Source: an uncultured Phycisphaerales bacterium (GTDB taxonomy: Bacteria; Planctomycetota; Phycisphaerae; Phycisphaerales; SM1A02). From it: a DNA stretch of 44,483 nucleotides. Below are positions 9,260 through 17,844 of this stretch, one piece after another (position 1 is the stretch's first letter; every line of letters starts with the position of its first letter). Under the pieces are notes generated by a model. The model was not told the origin of the DNA. It searched no databases and saw nothing but the letters and a program-made list of their open reading frames with translations. Position numbers and translations under genes: made by a program. The stretch lies in assembly GCA_905480395.1 (NCBI GenBank), contig CAJQQE010000004.1:1-44483 (forward strand). Reading direction: 5' to 3'.

Positions 9260-9760
9260 TCAGTTTGGCCAAGTCCCGCCATCCTTCGGGATCGCGCCGC
9301 CCTGGGGCGTCCAGTGATCCGGCCGTTCTTCTTCGAGATCAACTCGAAGACGGTACCGCTCATCGTCCTCAGGCCATTCGGGAGCAGGTCGAATCTCGAC
9401 CCGAATGCTCCGAGCGCTCGCGGGCGGTACGGTCAACTGATTCGAGAGCTTTCCGTTCTTGTGAGGCGCGTCCCAGATCTCCCAGAGCATCCGGTCCGGG
9501 GTGTACATCGGATCATCACCCTTGCCATCCATGAACTTGAAGGTCAGCTGCTTGCCAACCGGGAGGCGAAGCGAGAAGAACGCCTCTTCGTTTCGCGTAT
9601 CGATGATCCGAACCGTCTTCGGGCTCGATGACGTCGAAACGTACGTGAAGGTGGCATTGCTGCTGGGCAGCCAGCCACCCTTGGTGCTGTAGGCGGCACA
9701 ACTGGTCATCGTGAGGAACAGAAGACCAGCGGCGGTTAAAAACAGGGTTCGAAGACGCAT
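9260..9760 (-). CDS. Hypothetical lipoprotein
   Basis: A 166-residue predicted lipoprotein. I chose ATG 9760 over an upstream in-frame start at 9889 because residues 1-20 then form a clean lipoprotein signal (MRLRTLFLTAAGLLFLTMTSC) with Cys at the lipobox, position 21. The mature part contains TVRIIDTRNEEAFF and FKFMDGKGDDP, followed by a stretch of alternating beta-like segments; I associate this pattern with small hypothetical proteins of planctomycetes, function unknown. There are no catalytic motifs. It is transcribed alone on the minus strand, divergent from ispF, with its own terminator at 9171-9213. It probably sits in the inner or outer membrane facing the periplasm. Confidence 0.75.
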   Translation of the reverse strand: MRLRTLFLTAAGLLFLTMTSCAAYSTKGGWLPSSNATFTYVSTSSSPKTVRIIDTRNEEAFFSLRLPVGKQLTFKFMDGKGDDPMYTPDRMLWEIWDAPHKNGKLSNQLTVPPASARSIRVEIRPAPEWPEDDERYRLRVDLEEERPDHWTPQGGAIPKDGGTWPN

Positions 9761-10001
9761 GCGAGGCTCTCTGACTAGCGCAGAAACGGCGCGGCCCGCG
9801 TGGACCATGTCCGTACTACCTTCATCGGTCTGGACGGGGGCTCGCCTTGAGAGGTGACTTCGAACGAGAGCGCAGGATGGTCGATTCACCCCCCTTCCAC
9901 CTGCCTTCCCGGACGTTGGAAGGGGATGTCTTTCTCGGCAATCGCCCTTGAACCCCCCCTCTCTGACCCCACCCCCGATCTGGATTGATAAAATTCAACG
10001 A

Positions 10002-10517
10002 ATGTCTTTTTTCAGCCCTCCCATACGCATCGGTCATGGCTACGACCTCCACCGGCTGGAGCCGATCGCACCGAAGGGCGCCGGACGTCCCTTCATCCTC
10101 GGCGGGATTCGGTTTGATCACGATCGGGGGCCAGTTGGCCACTCCGATGGCGACGCGCTACTCCACGCGATCACGGATGCCCTGTTGGGCGCCTTGGGTC
10201 GCGAGGACATCGGCCAGTTGTTTCCCGATACCGATCCGGCCTTCGACGGCGCCGATTCACGCCGGTTCTTAACGCGAGCGGTCGAAATCGTCCGCGAAGC
10301 TGGGTACCGAATCGGCAATCTCGATGCCACGGTCATCCTCGAACAGCCTCGACTGGGGAGCCGCAAGATGGAAATTCGCACCCATCTCGCCGAACTCCTC
10401 GGCGTCGGGGTCGACGACGTCAATCTCAAGGGCAAGTCACACGAGAAAGTAGACGCGGTTGGCGAAGGACGAGCGATTGAAGTTCACGCCGTGGTGCTCC
10501 TGTTCAAGGACCCCTGA
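10002..10517 (+). CDS. ispF: 2-C-methyl-D-erythritol 2,4-cyclodiphosphate synthase
   Basis: IspF makes 2-C-methyl-D-erythritol 2,4-cyclodiphosphate in the MEP isoprenoid pathway, releasing CMP; the family is a zinc-dependent trimer. The ATG at 10002 gives 171 residues, near the usual 155-165; an in-frame ATG at 9948 would add an unlikely Pro-rich leader. The metal ligands are visible as D15 and H17 in GHGYDLHRL and H55 in ALLHAITDALLGA. Other family motifs are GHSDGD, LFPDTDP and NLKGKSHEKV. No clear Shine-Dalgarno site precedes the start. The gene is alone here; ispD, often fused or adjacent, is not in the window. Confidence 0.95.
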   Translation: MSFFSPPIRIGHGYDLHRLEPIAPKGAGRPFILGGIRFDHDRGPVGHSDGDALLHAITDALLGALGREDIGQLFPDTDPAFDGADSRRFLTRAVEIVREAGYRIGNLDATVILEQPRLGSRKMEIRTHLAELLGVGVDDVNLKGKSHEKVDAVGEGRAIEVHAVVLLFKDP

Positions 10518-10535
10518 ACCCCTACAAGCCAACCT

Positions 10536-11729
10536 TCAAAGTCCCTCGACAAGCGGCATGAGCAAACGCTCGGTGGCCGCACGCAGGGCGTGGGACGGCC
10601 GAGCCATGGCGTCCTCTCGACCGCAGACTGATTCGAGCGAAACGATCCCGGCAAAACGACTTCGGTCATGATCTGAGAGATCGCCGACCCTGCCAGGCAC
10701 GATCATCACCGGAACCCCATATTTTTCGCCGAGCTCCAAGAGGCGACCCGGGACCTTCCCCATCGTCGATTGAGTGTCGAGGCACCCTTCACTGGTGATG
10801 ACCAGGTCGGACGCTTCCACGCTCGCCTCCAGATTGATGGATCGAGCGACCACGTCGAATCCTGATTCCAAGATGGCTCCAAGCACCACTCGAAGGCCGA
10901 ATCCGATGCCGCCGGCGGCTCCCGAGCCTTCGGCCACCGCCGCTTGCTGAACCAGGTCCTCACCGAATTCCCCGGCCAACACGGTCGCCCACCGCGCCAA
11001 TCCCGATTCGAGACGCTCGACGCCGGCGCGATCGGCACCTTTCTGAGGACCGAAGACTCGAGCCGCACCGGTTGTTCCGAGCAGAGGATTTGTCACGTCG
11101 ACAGCGATTCGCAGATCAACGTCGCGCCACGCGTCACGGATTGCGGACGGGCACTCGATCGCATCAATACGCAGAAGGTCGGCCCCCACCAGAGGCGGGG
11201 TGAGCCACGCACCGTCCGCTCGAAATCGAACTCCAAGCATTGATAAGGCGCCGATCCCACCATCGACCGTTCCGCTGCCACCCACCGCCAGCAGGACCTG
11301 CGGCCGCTGATCCGCGGAGGCCTCAAGGAGATCCAGCGAAGTTTGGAGCATCGCCCCGGTACCACCCGTTCCCGTCTTCCATGGATCACGGTCGGCGGGC
11401 TCGATCAAATGGAGCCCGGATGCCTCGGCCAGCTCCACGACCGCCAGTCGGCGATCCAAGGCAATCCCCAATCTGGCCTCGACGGCACGACGATCCGCCC
11501 GCGGACCGGAGACCCGGCGAACGTGCACCTGCAGGCCCAATCCAGACACCAAGGCGTCAAGTGTGCCCTCGCCGCCATCGGCCATTGGGCAGCGATCGAC
11601 CGCCACGCCCGGAAGGCACTCAAGAACCCCCCGCTCGATCGCGACCGAGGCCACGTCAGCGTGGCAGGTCTCTTTCAGCGAATCCGGTGCCACCAGCACC
11701 CTCTGGATCGACCTTGCCGATCGCTGCAT
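10536..11729 (-). CDS. Glycerate kinase, GarK/GlxK (type I) family
   Basis: This enzyme phosphorylates D-glycerate with ATP, normally to 2-phosphoglycerate in this family, feeding glyoxylate or sugar-acid breakdown into glycolysis. The ATG at 11729 has GAGG 7 bases upstream, giving 397 residues; an in-frame start at 11780 lacks such a site. Family motifs are VLVAPDSLKET near the N-terminus, PMADGGEGTLDAL, LAVGGSGTVDGGIGAL, DVTNPLLG, GAARVFGPQKGA, GAAGGIGFGL and ITSEGCLDTQS (usually TGEGxxDxQT). The conserved TGEG is replaced by TSEG, a mild change. It converges with ispF and is divergent from the DedA gene. No other glycerate or glyoxylate genes are near, so the physiological source of glycerate is unknown. 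Confidence 0.9.
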   Translation of the reverse strand: MQRSARSIQRVLVAPDSLKETCHADVASVAIERGVLECLPGVAVDRCPMADGGEGTLDALVSGLGLQVHVRRVSGPRADRRAVEARLGIALDRRLAVVELAEASGLHLIEPADRDPWKTGTGGTGAMLQTSLDLLEASADQRPQVLLAVGGSGTVDGGIGALSMLGVRFRADGAWLTPPLVGADLLRIDAIECPSAIRDAWRDVDLRIAVDVTNPLLGTTGAARVFGPQKGADRAGVERLESGLARWATVLAGEFGEDLVQQAAVAEGSGAAGGIGFGLRVVLGAILESGFDVVARSINLEASVEASDLVITSEGCLDTQSTMGKVPGRLLELGEKYGVPVMIVPGRVGDLSDHDRSRFAGIVSLESVCGREDAMARPSHALRAATERLLMPLVEGL

Positions 11730-11846
11730 GGAAAATCCTCGACAATCAAAGGAGGAGCGAAGAGACGCGAGCATATACACTTAGGAATTCCCTCCCGGCC
11801 GTCCGATGTCGACTGGGGGGACCTCATTCTCTCTCGCCCGCAGCCC

Positions 11847-12515
11847 ATGGAAGAACTGGTCCACCAATTTCTTGGCGATTACGGCTGGATAGCCATGATC
11901 GTCCTTCTCCTTGCCTCTGGATTCGGCATTCCGATTAGCGAGGAGGTGGTCAACGTGCCCGCCGGCATTTTTGTTGGCCAAGGTGAGATGGCGCTGTGGT
12001 CGACCTTCATCGCCGCCTATGTCGGTGTCCTTGGTGGCGACTACCTCTGGTTTTCGATCTGTCGGCACTTCGGAAAACGACTCCTCCACCGAAAGTGGTT
12101 TCGGCGGTTCGTTCACCCGCGACGATTGCTCGAAGCGAAACACCAATTCGACCGCCGCGGCGCCGGCATGCTCGTGATCGCTCGGTTCATTCCCGGCACC
12201 CGATCGCCTGCCCTGACCATGGCCGCCCTAATGAACATGAGTTGGCGAAGATTCACGGTGGTGGAGGTCATCTGCTGTGCCATTACCACCCCGATTCAAG
12301 TGGGTGCCGGCATTCTCATCGGCCGTGGACTCGCTGGTAGTTCCCTTCCCAAGGTGATCTTTTTTGCCTTTGGTGTCATCGCGGTCATCATTGCCACCAC
12401 CGCCATCTTTCGGTGGTGGCTGACCCGCCGTCGTCTCAAGACCGCTCGACCACCGCGGGCCCGAGTTGCTTGGCTTCGCCGAAAAAAATTACCTCTCACT
12501 TCCTCTCACTCCTGA
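11847..12515 (+). CDS. DedA family membrane protein
   Basis: A 222-residue integral membrane protein of the DedA family, which includes lipid transporters/flippases such as those handling undecaprenyl phosphate or phosphatidylethanolamine, and proteins needed for membrane homeostasis. The family motif is clear in VIARFIPGTRSPA (about residues 108-120), along with ISEEVVNVPAG and GGDYLWFSICRHFGKR. There are about five hydrophobic segments and a very basic C-terminal tail. ATG 11847 was chosen because it gives the expected N-terminal helix directly; the reading frame stays open further upstream but without family similarity. It is the first gene of a six-gene run to 18530, with only 18 bases to the next. 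What it transports here cannot be deduced. Confidence 0.85.
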   Translation: MEELVHQFLGDYGWIAMIVLLLASGFGIPISEEVVNVPAGIFVGQGEMALWSTFIAAYVGVLGGDYLWFSICRHFGKRLLHRKWFRRFVHPRRLLEAKHQFDRRGAGMLVIARFIPGTRSPALTMAALMNMSWRRFTVVEVICCAITTPIQVGAGILIGRGLAGSSLPKVIFFAFGVIAVIIATTAIFRWWLTRRRLKTARPPRARVAWLRRKKLPLTSSHS

Positions 12516-12533
12516 ACCCCCCGGAGTCTCCAA

Positions 12534-13670
12534 ATGCGTGCCATCGTCACCGGCCAAATCGGCGTGGACAAAAAGCAATACCTCAAAGACGCGATGCATC
12601 TCGCAGGCGAACGAGGAGAGAAAATCGACACGTTCCATGTCGGCGACATGATGTACGCCGAGGCGGCCGACGTGAGCCCCGGACGGATCCTCGACCTTCC
12701 AATCAGTCGGCTGAACTCGCTCCGACGCGCGGCCTTCAAGGACATTATCTCAGCGACGCGCCCCGTCGAAGAACATCGCAACGTCATGGTGAACACTCAT
12801 GCCACTTTTCGATGGCACCATGGTCTGTTCAGCGCCTTTGACTTCGATCAGATCCGAGCGATCGCACCCGACCTGTTCATCTGCCTCGTCGACAACGTCG
12901 AGGTGGTCCACCAGCGACTTCACCGCGATCACATCGTCGACGCAACCCTCAAGGATTGCATGGTGTGGCGGGAGGAAGAGATCCTCGCCACCGAATTGAT
13001 GGCCGAGGCGATGGGTTGCAGAAATAATTTCTACATTCTGAGCCGAGGCCGGCACCAGCCGACCCTTGAAACCTGTGTTCGCCTGGTCACCCGACCGGAC
13101 ATGCGTCGCGTGTACCCCTCATTCCCGATGAGCCACGTCGTCGACATGCCCGACATTCTGGCGGAGATCGACGACTTCCGCGCCCAGATCGCGGAACACT
13201 TCATCGCGTTCGATCCGGGCGACGTCGACGAAAAGTTGCTGCTCGAAACGGCAATCGCGGCAGCCCGAGACGGCCGAGACTTCGTGGAGATCCCGCAGCA
13301 CATGTTCGGCTCCGCCCAAGAGGGTGATGAACCAGTTCGAATTCCGACTCGCGAAGTCCTCGACATCGCCGGCGACATCGACGGCCAGATTTATATGCGT
13401 GACTTCAAGCTCGTCGACCAGTCCGACATGATTGTCTCGTACATTCCCGAACTTCCCGGTGGTATCCCCGGACTTTCCAGCGGCGTGGAACGAGAGCTCC
13501 AGCATGCCTTCGAACACACCAAGGAGGTCTACGTGGTCTGGAAGCCGAAGAAGAGCCCGAGCCCTTTCATTACCGAGACGGCCACGAAAATTTTCGATAG
13601 CGTCGATGATGCCATGACCTACTTCGCAGAAAAAGGAATGCTCGCGACCCGGAACCTCTTCGGTCAGTGA
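12534..13670 (+). CDS. Adenylate-kinase-like / nucleoside 2-deoxyribosyltransferase-like fusion protein
   Basis: A 378-residue cytoplasmic protein with two nucleotide-type domains. Residues 1-200 resemble archaeal-type adenylate kinase or related P-loop nucleotide kinases: GQIGVDKKQ at 7-15 aligns with GxxGxGKGT but with Asp in place of the third Gly, NTHATF at 87-92 corresponds to the archaeal DTHATV strand, and LVDNVEVVHQRLHRD at about 118-132 matches the lid approach. Residues 280-345 resemble nucleoside 2-deoxyribosyltransferases: YMRDFKLVDQSDMIVSYIP, then SSGVERELQHAFEHTKEVYVVW, the usual substrate-site segment where SxGxxxE precedes a helix. The likely role is in nucleotide modification or salvage, but no substrate can be named. 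GGAG lies 7 bases before the ATG. The imperfect P-loop raises doubt about ATP binding. Confidence 0.6.
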   Translation: MRAIVTGQIGVDKKQYLKDAMHLAGERGEKIDTFHVGDMMYAEAADVSPGRILDLPISRLNSLRRAAFKDIISATRPVEEHRNVMVNTHATFRWHHGLFSAFDFDQIRAIAPDLFICLVDNVEVVHQRLHRDHIVDATLKDCMVWREEEILATELMAEAMGCRNNFYILSRGRHQPTLETCVRLVTRPDMRRVYPSFPMSHVVDMPDILAEIDDFRAQIAEHFIAFDPGDVDEKLLLETAIAAARDGRDFVEIPQHMFGSAQEGDEPVRIPTREVLDIAGDIDGQIYMRDFKLVDQSDMIVSYIPELPGGIPGLSSGVERELQHAFEHTKEVYVVWKPKKSPSPFITETATKIFDSVDDAMTYFAEKGMLATRNLFGQ

Positions 13671-13682
13671 GTTTGATCGCCA

Positions 13683-14534
13683 GTGCCCCGCTACCGACTC
13701 AAGGTCGCCTACGACGGCACCGACTTCCATGGCTGGCAGCGGCAGGTTCGAAGTGACGGAACCGAATTGCGAACGGTCCAATCTGTCCTGCAGAAAGCGG
13801 TGGTCAAAGCAGTTCGTGAGACCGCGCCGGTCATCGGCGCCAGTCGAACGGACTCCGGCGTTCACGCCATCGGACAGGTCGCCGCGTTTTCCAGCGACCG
13901 TGAGTTCCCGATTGAGAACCTGGCGAGGGCGCTCACGTCTCGACTCCCAGAAGACGTCCAAGTCACCGACGCGGAAGTTGCGGCCGACGATTTCGACCCC
14001 ATTAAGACCGCAAGAAGCAAGTGCTACCGCTACGACTTCGCCTGCGGCCGACCGCCTGATGTGTGGCCTCCGCTTTTCGATCGGCACGTTGTCTATCGAA
14101 CCGCCTACGATCTCGACCCCTCACCCATGGCTGAGGCAGGCCGACGTTTCGTCGGCGAACACGACTTTGCCGGGGTTGCCCAGAAGCACCACGGTCGAGA
14201 CAACACCACTCGAACCATCTATGCGTGCACCGTCACCAGGCCAGCACCCCGCCGGATTCGACTCGAAGTCGTCGGGAGCGGTTTTCTCTACAACATGGTG
14301 CGAATCATTGCCGGAACGCTCCTCGAAGTCGGCCGCGGTCGATTCCCGGCGGAGCGGGTCGACGACATTCTCGCCACTCAAAATCGACGACTGGCGGGCC
14401 AGACTCTGCCACCTCAAGGCCTCTGCCTTCGTTGGATTCACTACGGTGATGATCCGCTCCCTCCCGGCTTCCCGGAACGACAACCCGGCACGCCTGATGA
14501 ACCAGACCAAACGGGTCAGGAGATGGCGCCATGA
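13683..14534 (+). CDS. truA: tRNA pseudouridine(38-40) synthase
   Basis: TruA converts uridines 38, 39 and/or 40 in tRNA anticodon arms to pseudouridine. It starts at GTG 13683, where the conserved N-terminus PRYRLKVAYDGTDFHGWQRQ begins; length 283 residues is usual. The catalytic Asp is D57 in GASRTDSGVHAIGQVA. Further hallmarks are SKCYRYDF, FVGEHDF, and the C-terminal GSGFLYNMVRIIAGTLLEVG. The stop overlaps the start of the following glycosyltransferase gene by four bases (ATGA), so they are translationally coupled in one operon. Codon 1 is GTG without a strong Shine-Dalgarno site; only GTGAG is present about 13 bases upstream. Confidence 0.95.
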   Translation: MPRYRLKVAYDGTDFHGWQRQVRSDGTELRTVQSVLQKAVVKAVRETAPVIGASRTDSGVHAIGQVAAFSSDREFPIENLARALTSRLPEDVQVTDAEVAADDFDPIKTARSKCYRYDFACGRPPDVWPPLFDRHVVYRTAYDLDPSPMAEAGRRFVGEHDFAGVAQKHHGRDNTTRTIYACTVTRPAPRRIRLEVVGSGFLYNMVRIIAGTLLEVGRGRFPAERVDDILATQNRRLAGQTLPPQGLCLRWIHYGDDPLPPGFPERQPGTPDEPDQTGQEMAP

Positions 14535-15706
14535 AGATCATGCACATCTCAACCCGCTTGATCCTCGGCGGCAGCCAGGAAAACACCGTTTTCTCGTGCG
14601 CGGGCCAGGCTGACGACGGCCACGACGTCTCGCTGGTCTTCGGCCCGATCGAAGGGCCAGAAGGCACCATGCTTCCAGTGGTTCTGGAACACGGGGGCAT
14701 CGCGACCATCGAAACCCCAAATTTGATTCGTGAACTCTCACCGCGCCGGGATCTTCGGTGCCTCTCGGATCTGCGACGGCTCATTCGCGAACATCGACCG
14801 GACGTGGTGCATACTCATTCGTCAAAGGCTGGAATACTCGGCCGGGCGGCAGCATGGCGAGAAAACGTCCCTGCGGTCATCCACACCATCCACGGCCTCC
14901 CCTTCCATCCCTACCAGTCGAAACTGAAGAATGCGACCTATATCGCCGCGGAACGATGGGCGGCACGCCGCTGCCATGCGATCGTGACCGTGGCCGATGC
15001 GATGCGGGACCAAGCGCTGGCTGCGGGCGTGGGCCGAGCTCAGCAATTCCAGACCATTCGAAGCGGCATGATCGTTGAGCCTTACCTCGATGACTCGAAA
15101 TCCGTGACGGAGACTCGCCGCTCACTCGGCCTGCCGGAAGACGCCTTCATCGTGGGAACCGTGGCGCGGCTCGCCGAGCTCAAGGGTCACGACGATCTTC
15201 TGGACGCCTTCGCGCCGATGATGCAATCAAACCCAAACCTGCATCTCCTTTGGGTGGGGGACGGCTACTGGTCCGAACGGCTTCTCGCGCGAGTGCGTGA
15301 ACTCGGACTCTCGAATCAAGTGCACACGCCCGGCCTCGTCCAGCCTGAGACGATTCCACATTGGATTCGAGCCATGGACGTCGTGGTGCACCCGAGCTAC
15401 CGCGAGGGTCTCCCCCGCGCCGTGGTCCAGGGGCTCCTCGCCGCGAAGCCGGTGATCGCGTACGCCCTTGATGGTGCACCGGAAGTCTGCATTCATGACG
15501 AGACTGGGATTCTCGTCGCACCGGGCGACCGAACGGCGCTCGCCGAGGCCATTGATCGACTCCGCGCTGACCCCACCCTCGGCCCACGACTCGGCGCCGA
15601 AGGCCGTCGTCGTTGCCGCGGACCGTTCGACCGCAGAACCATGGTCGACGAACTCGAGATGGCCTACCGCAAGGTGATTGCCGCCTCGCCGGAGTCGCCG
15701 TCTTGA
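14531..15706 (+). CDS. GT4 family glycosyltransferase
   Basis: A 391-residue GT-B fold retaining glycosyltransferase of family GT4. The N-terminal domain carries HTHSSKAGILGR (about 95-106) and HTIHGLPFHP, a pattern of transferases acting on polysaccharide or lipid-linked acceptors. The C-terminal, nucleotide-sugar-binding domain has GTVARLAELKGH, and EGLPRAVVQGLLAAKPVIA near residues 291-309 with the catalytic Glu of the E-x7-E motif region, then GAPEV. AGGAG sits 8 bases before the ATG, which overlaps the truA stop. It is coupled by overlap to the 713-aa gene and then to a BshB1-like deacetylase, so the sugar it transfers may be an N-acetylhexosamine later deacetylated (inference). BshA itself is also GT4, but this N-terminus differs from typical BshA. 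Confidence 0.85.
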   Translation: MKIMHISTRLILGGSQENTVFSCAGQADDGHDVSLVFGPIEGPEGTMLPVVLEHGGIATIETPNLIRELSPRRDLRCLSDLRRLIREHRPDVVHTHSSKAGILGRAAAWRENVPAVIHTIHGLPFHPYQSKLKNATYIAAERWAARRCHAIVTVADAMRDQALAAGVGRAQQFQTIRSGMIVEPYLDDSKSVTETRRSLGLPEDAFIVGTVARLAELKGHDDLLDAFAPMMQSNPNLHLLWVGDGYWSERLLARVRELGLSNQVHTPGLVQPETIPHWIRAMDVVVHPSYREGLPRAVVQGLLAAKPVIAYALDGAPEVCIHDETGILVAPGDRTALAEAIDRLRADPTLGPRLGAEGRRRCRGPFDRRTMVDELEMAYRKVIAASPESPS

Positions 15707-17844
15707 GATCACAACGATCCTGGATAATGGTCGCTCAGGCCGCCGCCTTTGGATTCTCGCTGATCGTGCCCCTCGCGATCAACCAGGCGGGTTCGGCGCA
15801 ACGCCTCGATCTCGACGACCGTCCAAAGCCGCCGGTCTTAACCCAATCGGTACTCGACGACATCACGGAGAGATTCTCCGACAGTGGTCGTGATCGACGC
15901 CCCGAGACCGGTCCGACCGCCGTGATCGCCGAATCAAAACGGAATCTCCGACGTATCGCCGTCGAACTGGCCAATCGAGCACGCGGCGCGGGTGACGCCG
16001 CGATGGTTGCCGGCATGCTGGCGATCCGCCTGACTGCCGGTCTCTCCGAAATCGACGTGCTGCTCGACGCCCTCGCCAAGCCCGGCGCCTTCGTCGGATC
16101 ACCGCCTCGACCCATCTCTAGAGACCGTCGTGATGCGGCCATCGAACGACTTCGAGACTTCAATCGGTCCGGACTCGAACTTCTCCGACGAAGTAATACC
16201 GGAACACTTCCAAACCTTGATGCCACATTGAGTACCGTGCTCGCGCCGATCCGACGAACACTCTCGCTCATCTCGGACCGCCCAATCCTGACCCGATGGC
16301 CGCGCGGCGATTCGAACCGCTTGGAATCGGAAACTTCCGCGCCGGGGCTCGGTCCCCTTCCAGACCGAATCAATATCCGCGAAACAGACTTGGCGATGGC
16401 GCGGATTGACGACGGCACTTCGGCCCTCGAGGCGATGCGCTACCGGCAACTTCTTCGATCCGCGGTGCAAGCTGTGGAGTCGATTCACGCTGGTAGCGAA
16501 ATCCGCGAACGGCTCGAGGAGATACTTGAGGCGGCCCTGCTCCGACTGGTAGACCAGCCGTCAGATCCTCACGGACGCTCGGAGTTGCTGGTAGTGAACC
16601 AAGGCAGCCGCATCGACCGCACCATTGACGAAATCGCCGGATTGACCTCTTCCACGGAGATTGACCTCACCCGGTTTCGGAGCCTGCTCCAGACGACGCT
16701 CGCCCCTCCGCGCCACGATTCCACACTTCTTCTTCTGCAACGCCAACTTGAAATCGTGGGACTACTAAAGGCTGGAGTCGACGCCCTCGCGGTGCCAATC
16801 GATCGTGACCTTCGAAACGCCCAGCGGGAGATCCACCGGCGACATCGCCGTGTGGTACGGACCACCACGCTCGATTTGGAGCGGCTCGGCGGTGATCCCG
16901 CGGCCCTGGCCGACCCTGCGGCCAACAGCATCATCGCCGCGTTGAGATCGACGGCCGATGACCTCGATCGCCTCCTCATCGCCGATGAACTGACGGCCAA
17001 GATGACCTCCATCCGTCCGGGCGCTGCCAAAGAGTTCCGACGGCGGATCCGCGGCTGGTGCCGAATGCTGGGCGAAGACTCGACTCGCGCCACCGGTGCG
17101 GCGGCCATTGACGATCTTCGCACCGGATTCCGACGATTCGCTCCAGTCCCCTTCGAGGATCGACTGACCGAACCCGATCCAGAATTCGATCGGCTGACCG
17201 GCGGTCGTCGACTCGAACTTCTCGACCGGATCGCCGCGACTCGGGCCGCTTGGGCCGACGAAGTCGCCAACGGTGAACTTGAGGGTCCGGCGAGCGCGGG
17301 GATGGATCGACTGGCTCGACTTGGGACCATTCTCCGCAGCCTCCACACCATGCTGGAAGCCGAAGTCCTCGCCAATGTCGAGATTTGCAATCGATGGGGC
17401 GGGTGGTTCACGGCCCGGACCGATCTGAGCTGGCTGGCCAGAACGGTGCTCCCTGGCGTTCGACTGGCTTCAATCGCGGCGGCGGACGATGATGCGGCGC
17501 GATTCGAGCGGGATCTCAGCCGCCTCGAGTCCCAGACGCCCCCAATGCAGCTCGTCGACTGGTTGGGCCGCCACTTGGCGATCCCGATGGCGGATCGCCC
17601 CGCTGGCGGCCTGGAGACGATTGCAGCCCTTTCGATCCCGCCCGGGCAGGAGGCTTGGGGGACTGATCTTCGCATCGATCTGGCAGCCATCTGCCGTGGA
17701 TTTGCCGAACTCGCGGCCGCCCGAGCCCGCAAGGACGATCGAAAGATCATCAAACAACTAACCGCCTACCTCGTCGACGCAAGCGACGACCTTCTCGCAC
17801 GCATCACCGCCGGCGTCGTCGGCGACCTGGAGACTCGACCGTGA
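15703..17844 (+). CDS. Secreted helical protein of unknown function
   Basis: A 713-residue protein not recognised by me. I place the start at TTG 15703 because GGAG at 15691-15694 is 8 bases upstream, it overlaps the glycosyltransferase stop by four bases, and it gives a signal peptide with basic N-terminus (RSQR), hydrophobic core (AAAFGFSLIVPLAI) and cleavage near GSAQ. ATG 15727 has no ribosome site. The mature protein is unusually rich in Arg, Asp, Ala and Leu, almost wholly alpha-helical in appearance, with few Cys and no enzyme motif; it may form a long alpha-solenoid or bundle in the periplasm. Its stop overlaps the bshB1-like start (GTGA), so its synthesis is tied to both neighbours. 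An envelope helper for their product is conceivable but unsupported. Confidence 0.72.
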   Translation: MRSQRSWIMVAQAAAFGFSLIVPLAINQAGSAQRLDLDDRPKPPVLTQSVLDDITERFSDSGRDRRPETGPTAVIAESKRNLRRIAVELANRARGAGDAAMVAGMLAIRLTAGLSEIDVLLDALAKPGAFVGSPPRPISRDRRDAAIERLRDFNRSGLELLRRSNTGTLPNLDATLSTVLAPIRRTLSLISDRPILTRWPRGDSNRLESETSAPGLGPLPDRINIRETDLAMARIDDGTSALEAMRYRQLLRSAVQAVESIHAGSEIRERLEEILEAALLRLVDQPSDPHGRSELLVVNQGSRIDRTIDEIAGLTSSTEIDLTRFRSLLQTTLAPPRHDSTLLLLQRQLEIVGLLKAGVDALAVPIDRDLRNAQREIHRRHRRVVRTTTLDLERLGGDPAALADPAANSIIAALRSTADDLDRLLIADELTAKMTSIRPGAAKEFRRRIRGWCRMLGEDSTRATGAAAIDDLRTGFRRFAPVPFEDRLTEPDPEFDRLTGGRRLELLDRIAATRAAWADEVANGELEGPASAGMDRLARLGTILRSLHTMLEAEVLANVEICNRWGGWFTARTDLSWLARTVLPGVRLASIAAADDDAARFERDLSRLESQTPPMQLVDWLGRHLAIPMADRPAGGLETIAALSIPPGQEAWGTDLRIDLAAICRGFAELAAARARKDDRKIIKQLTAYLVDASDDLLARITAGVVGDLETRP

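Noticed and set aside
9761-9889. Longer N-terminus for the lipoprotein starting at 9889
   Set aside because: It would bury the lipoprotein signal 43 residues inside the protein.
16569-17753. Long minus-strand frame (394 codons) opposite the 713-residue gene
   Set aside because: It is Arg/Ser-rich with no motif and is a mirror of the codon bias of the true gene, which has a signal peptide and coupled ends.
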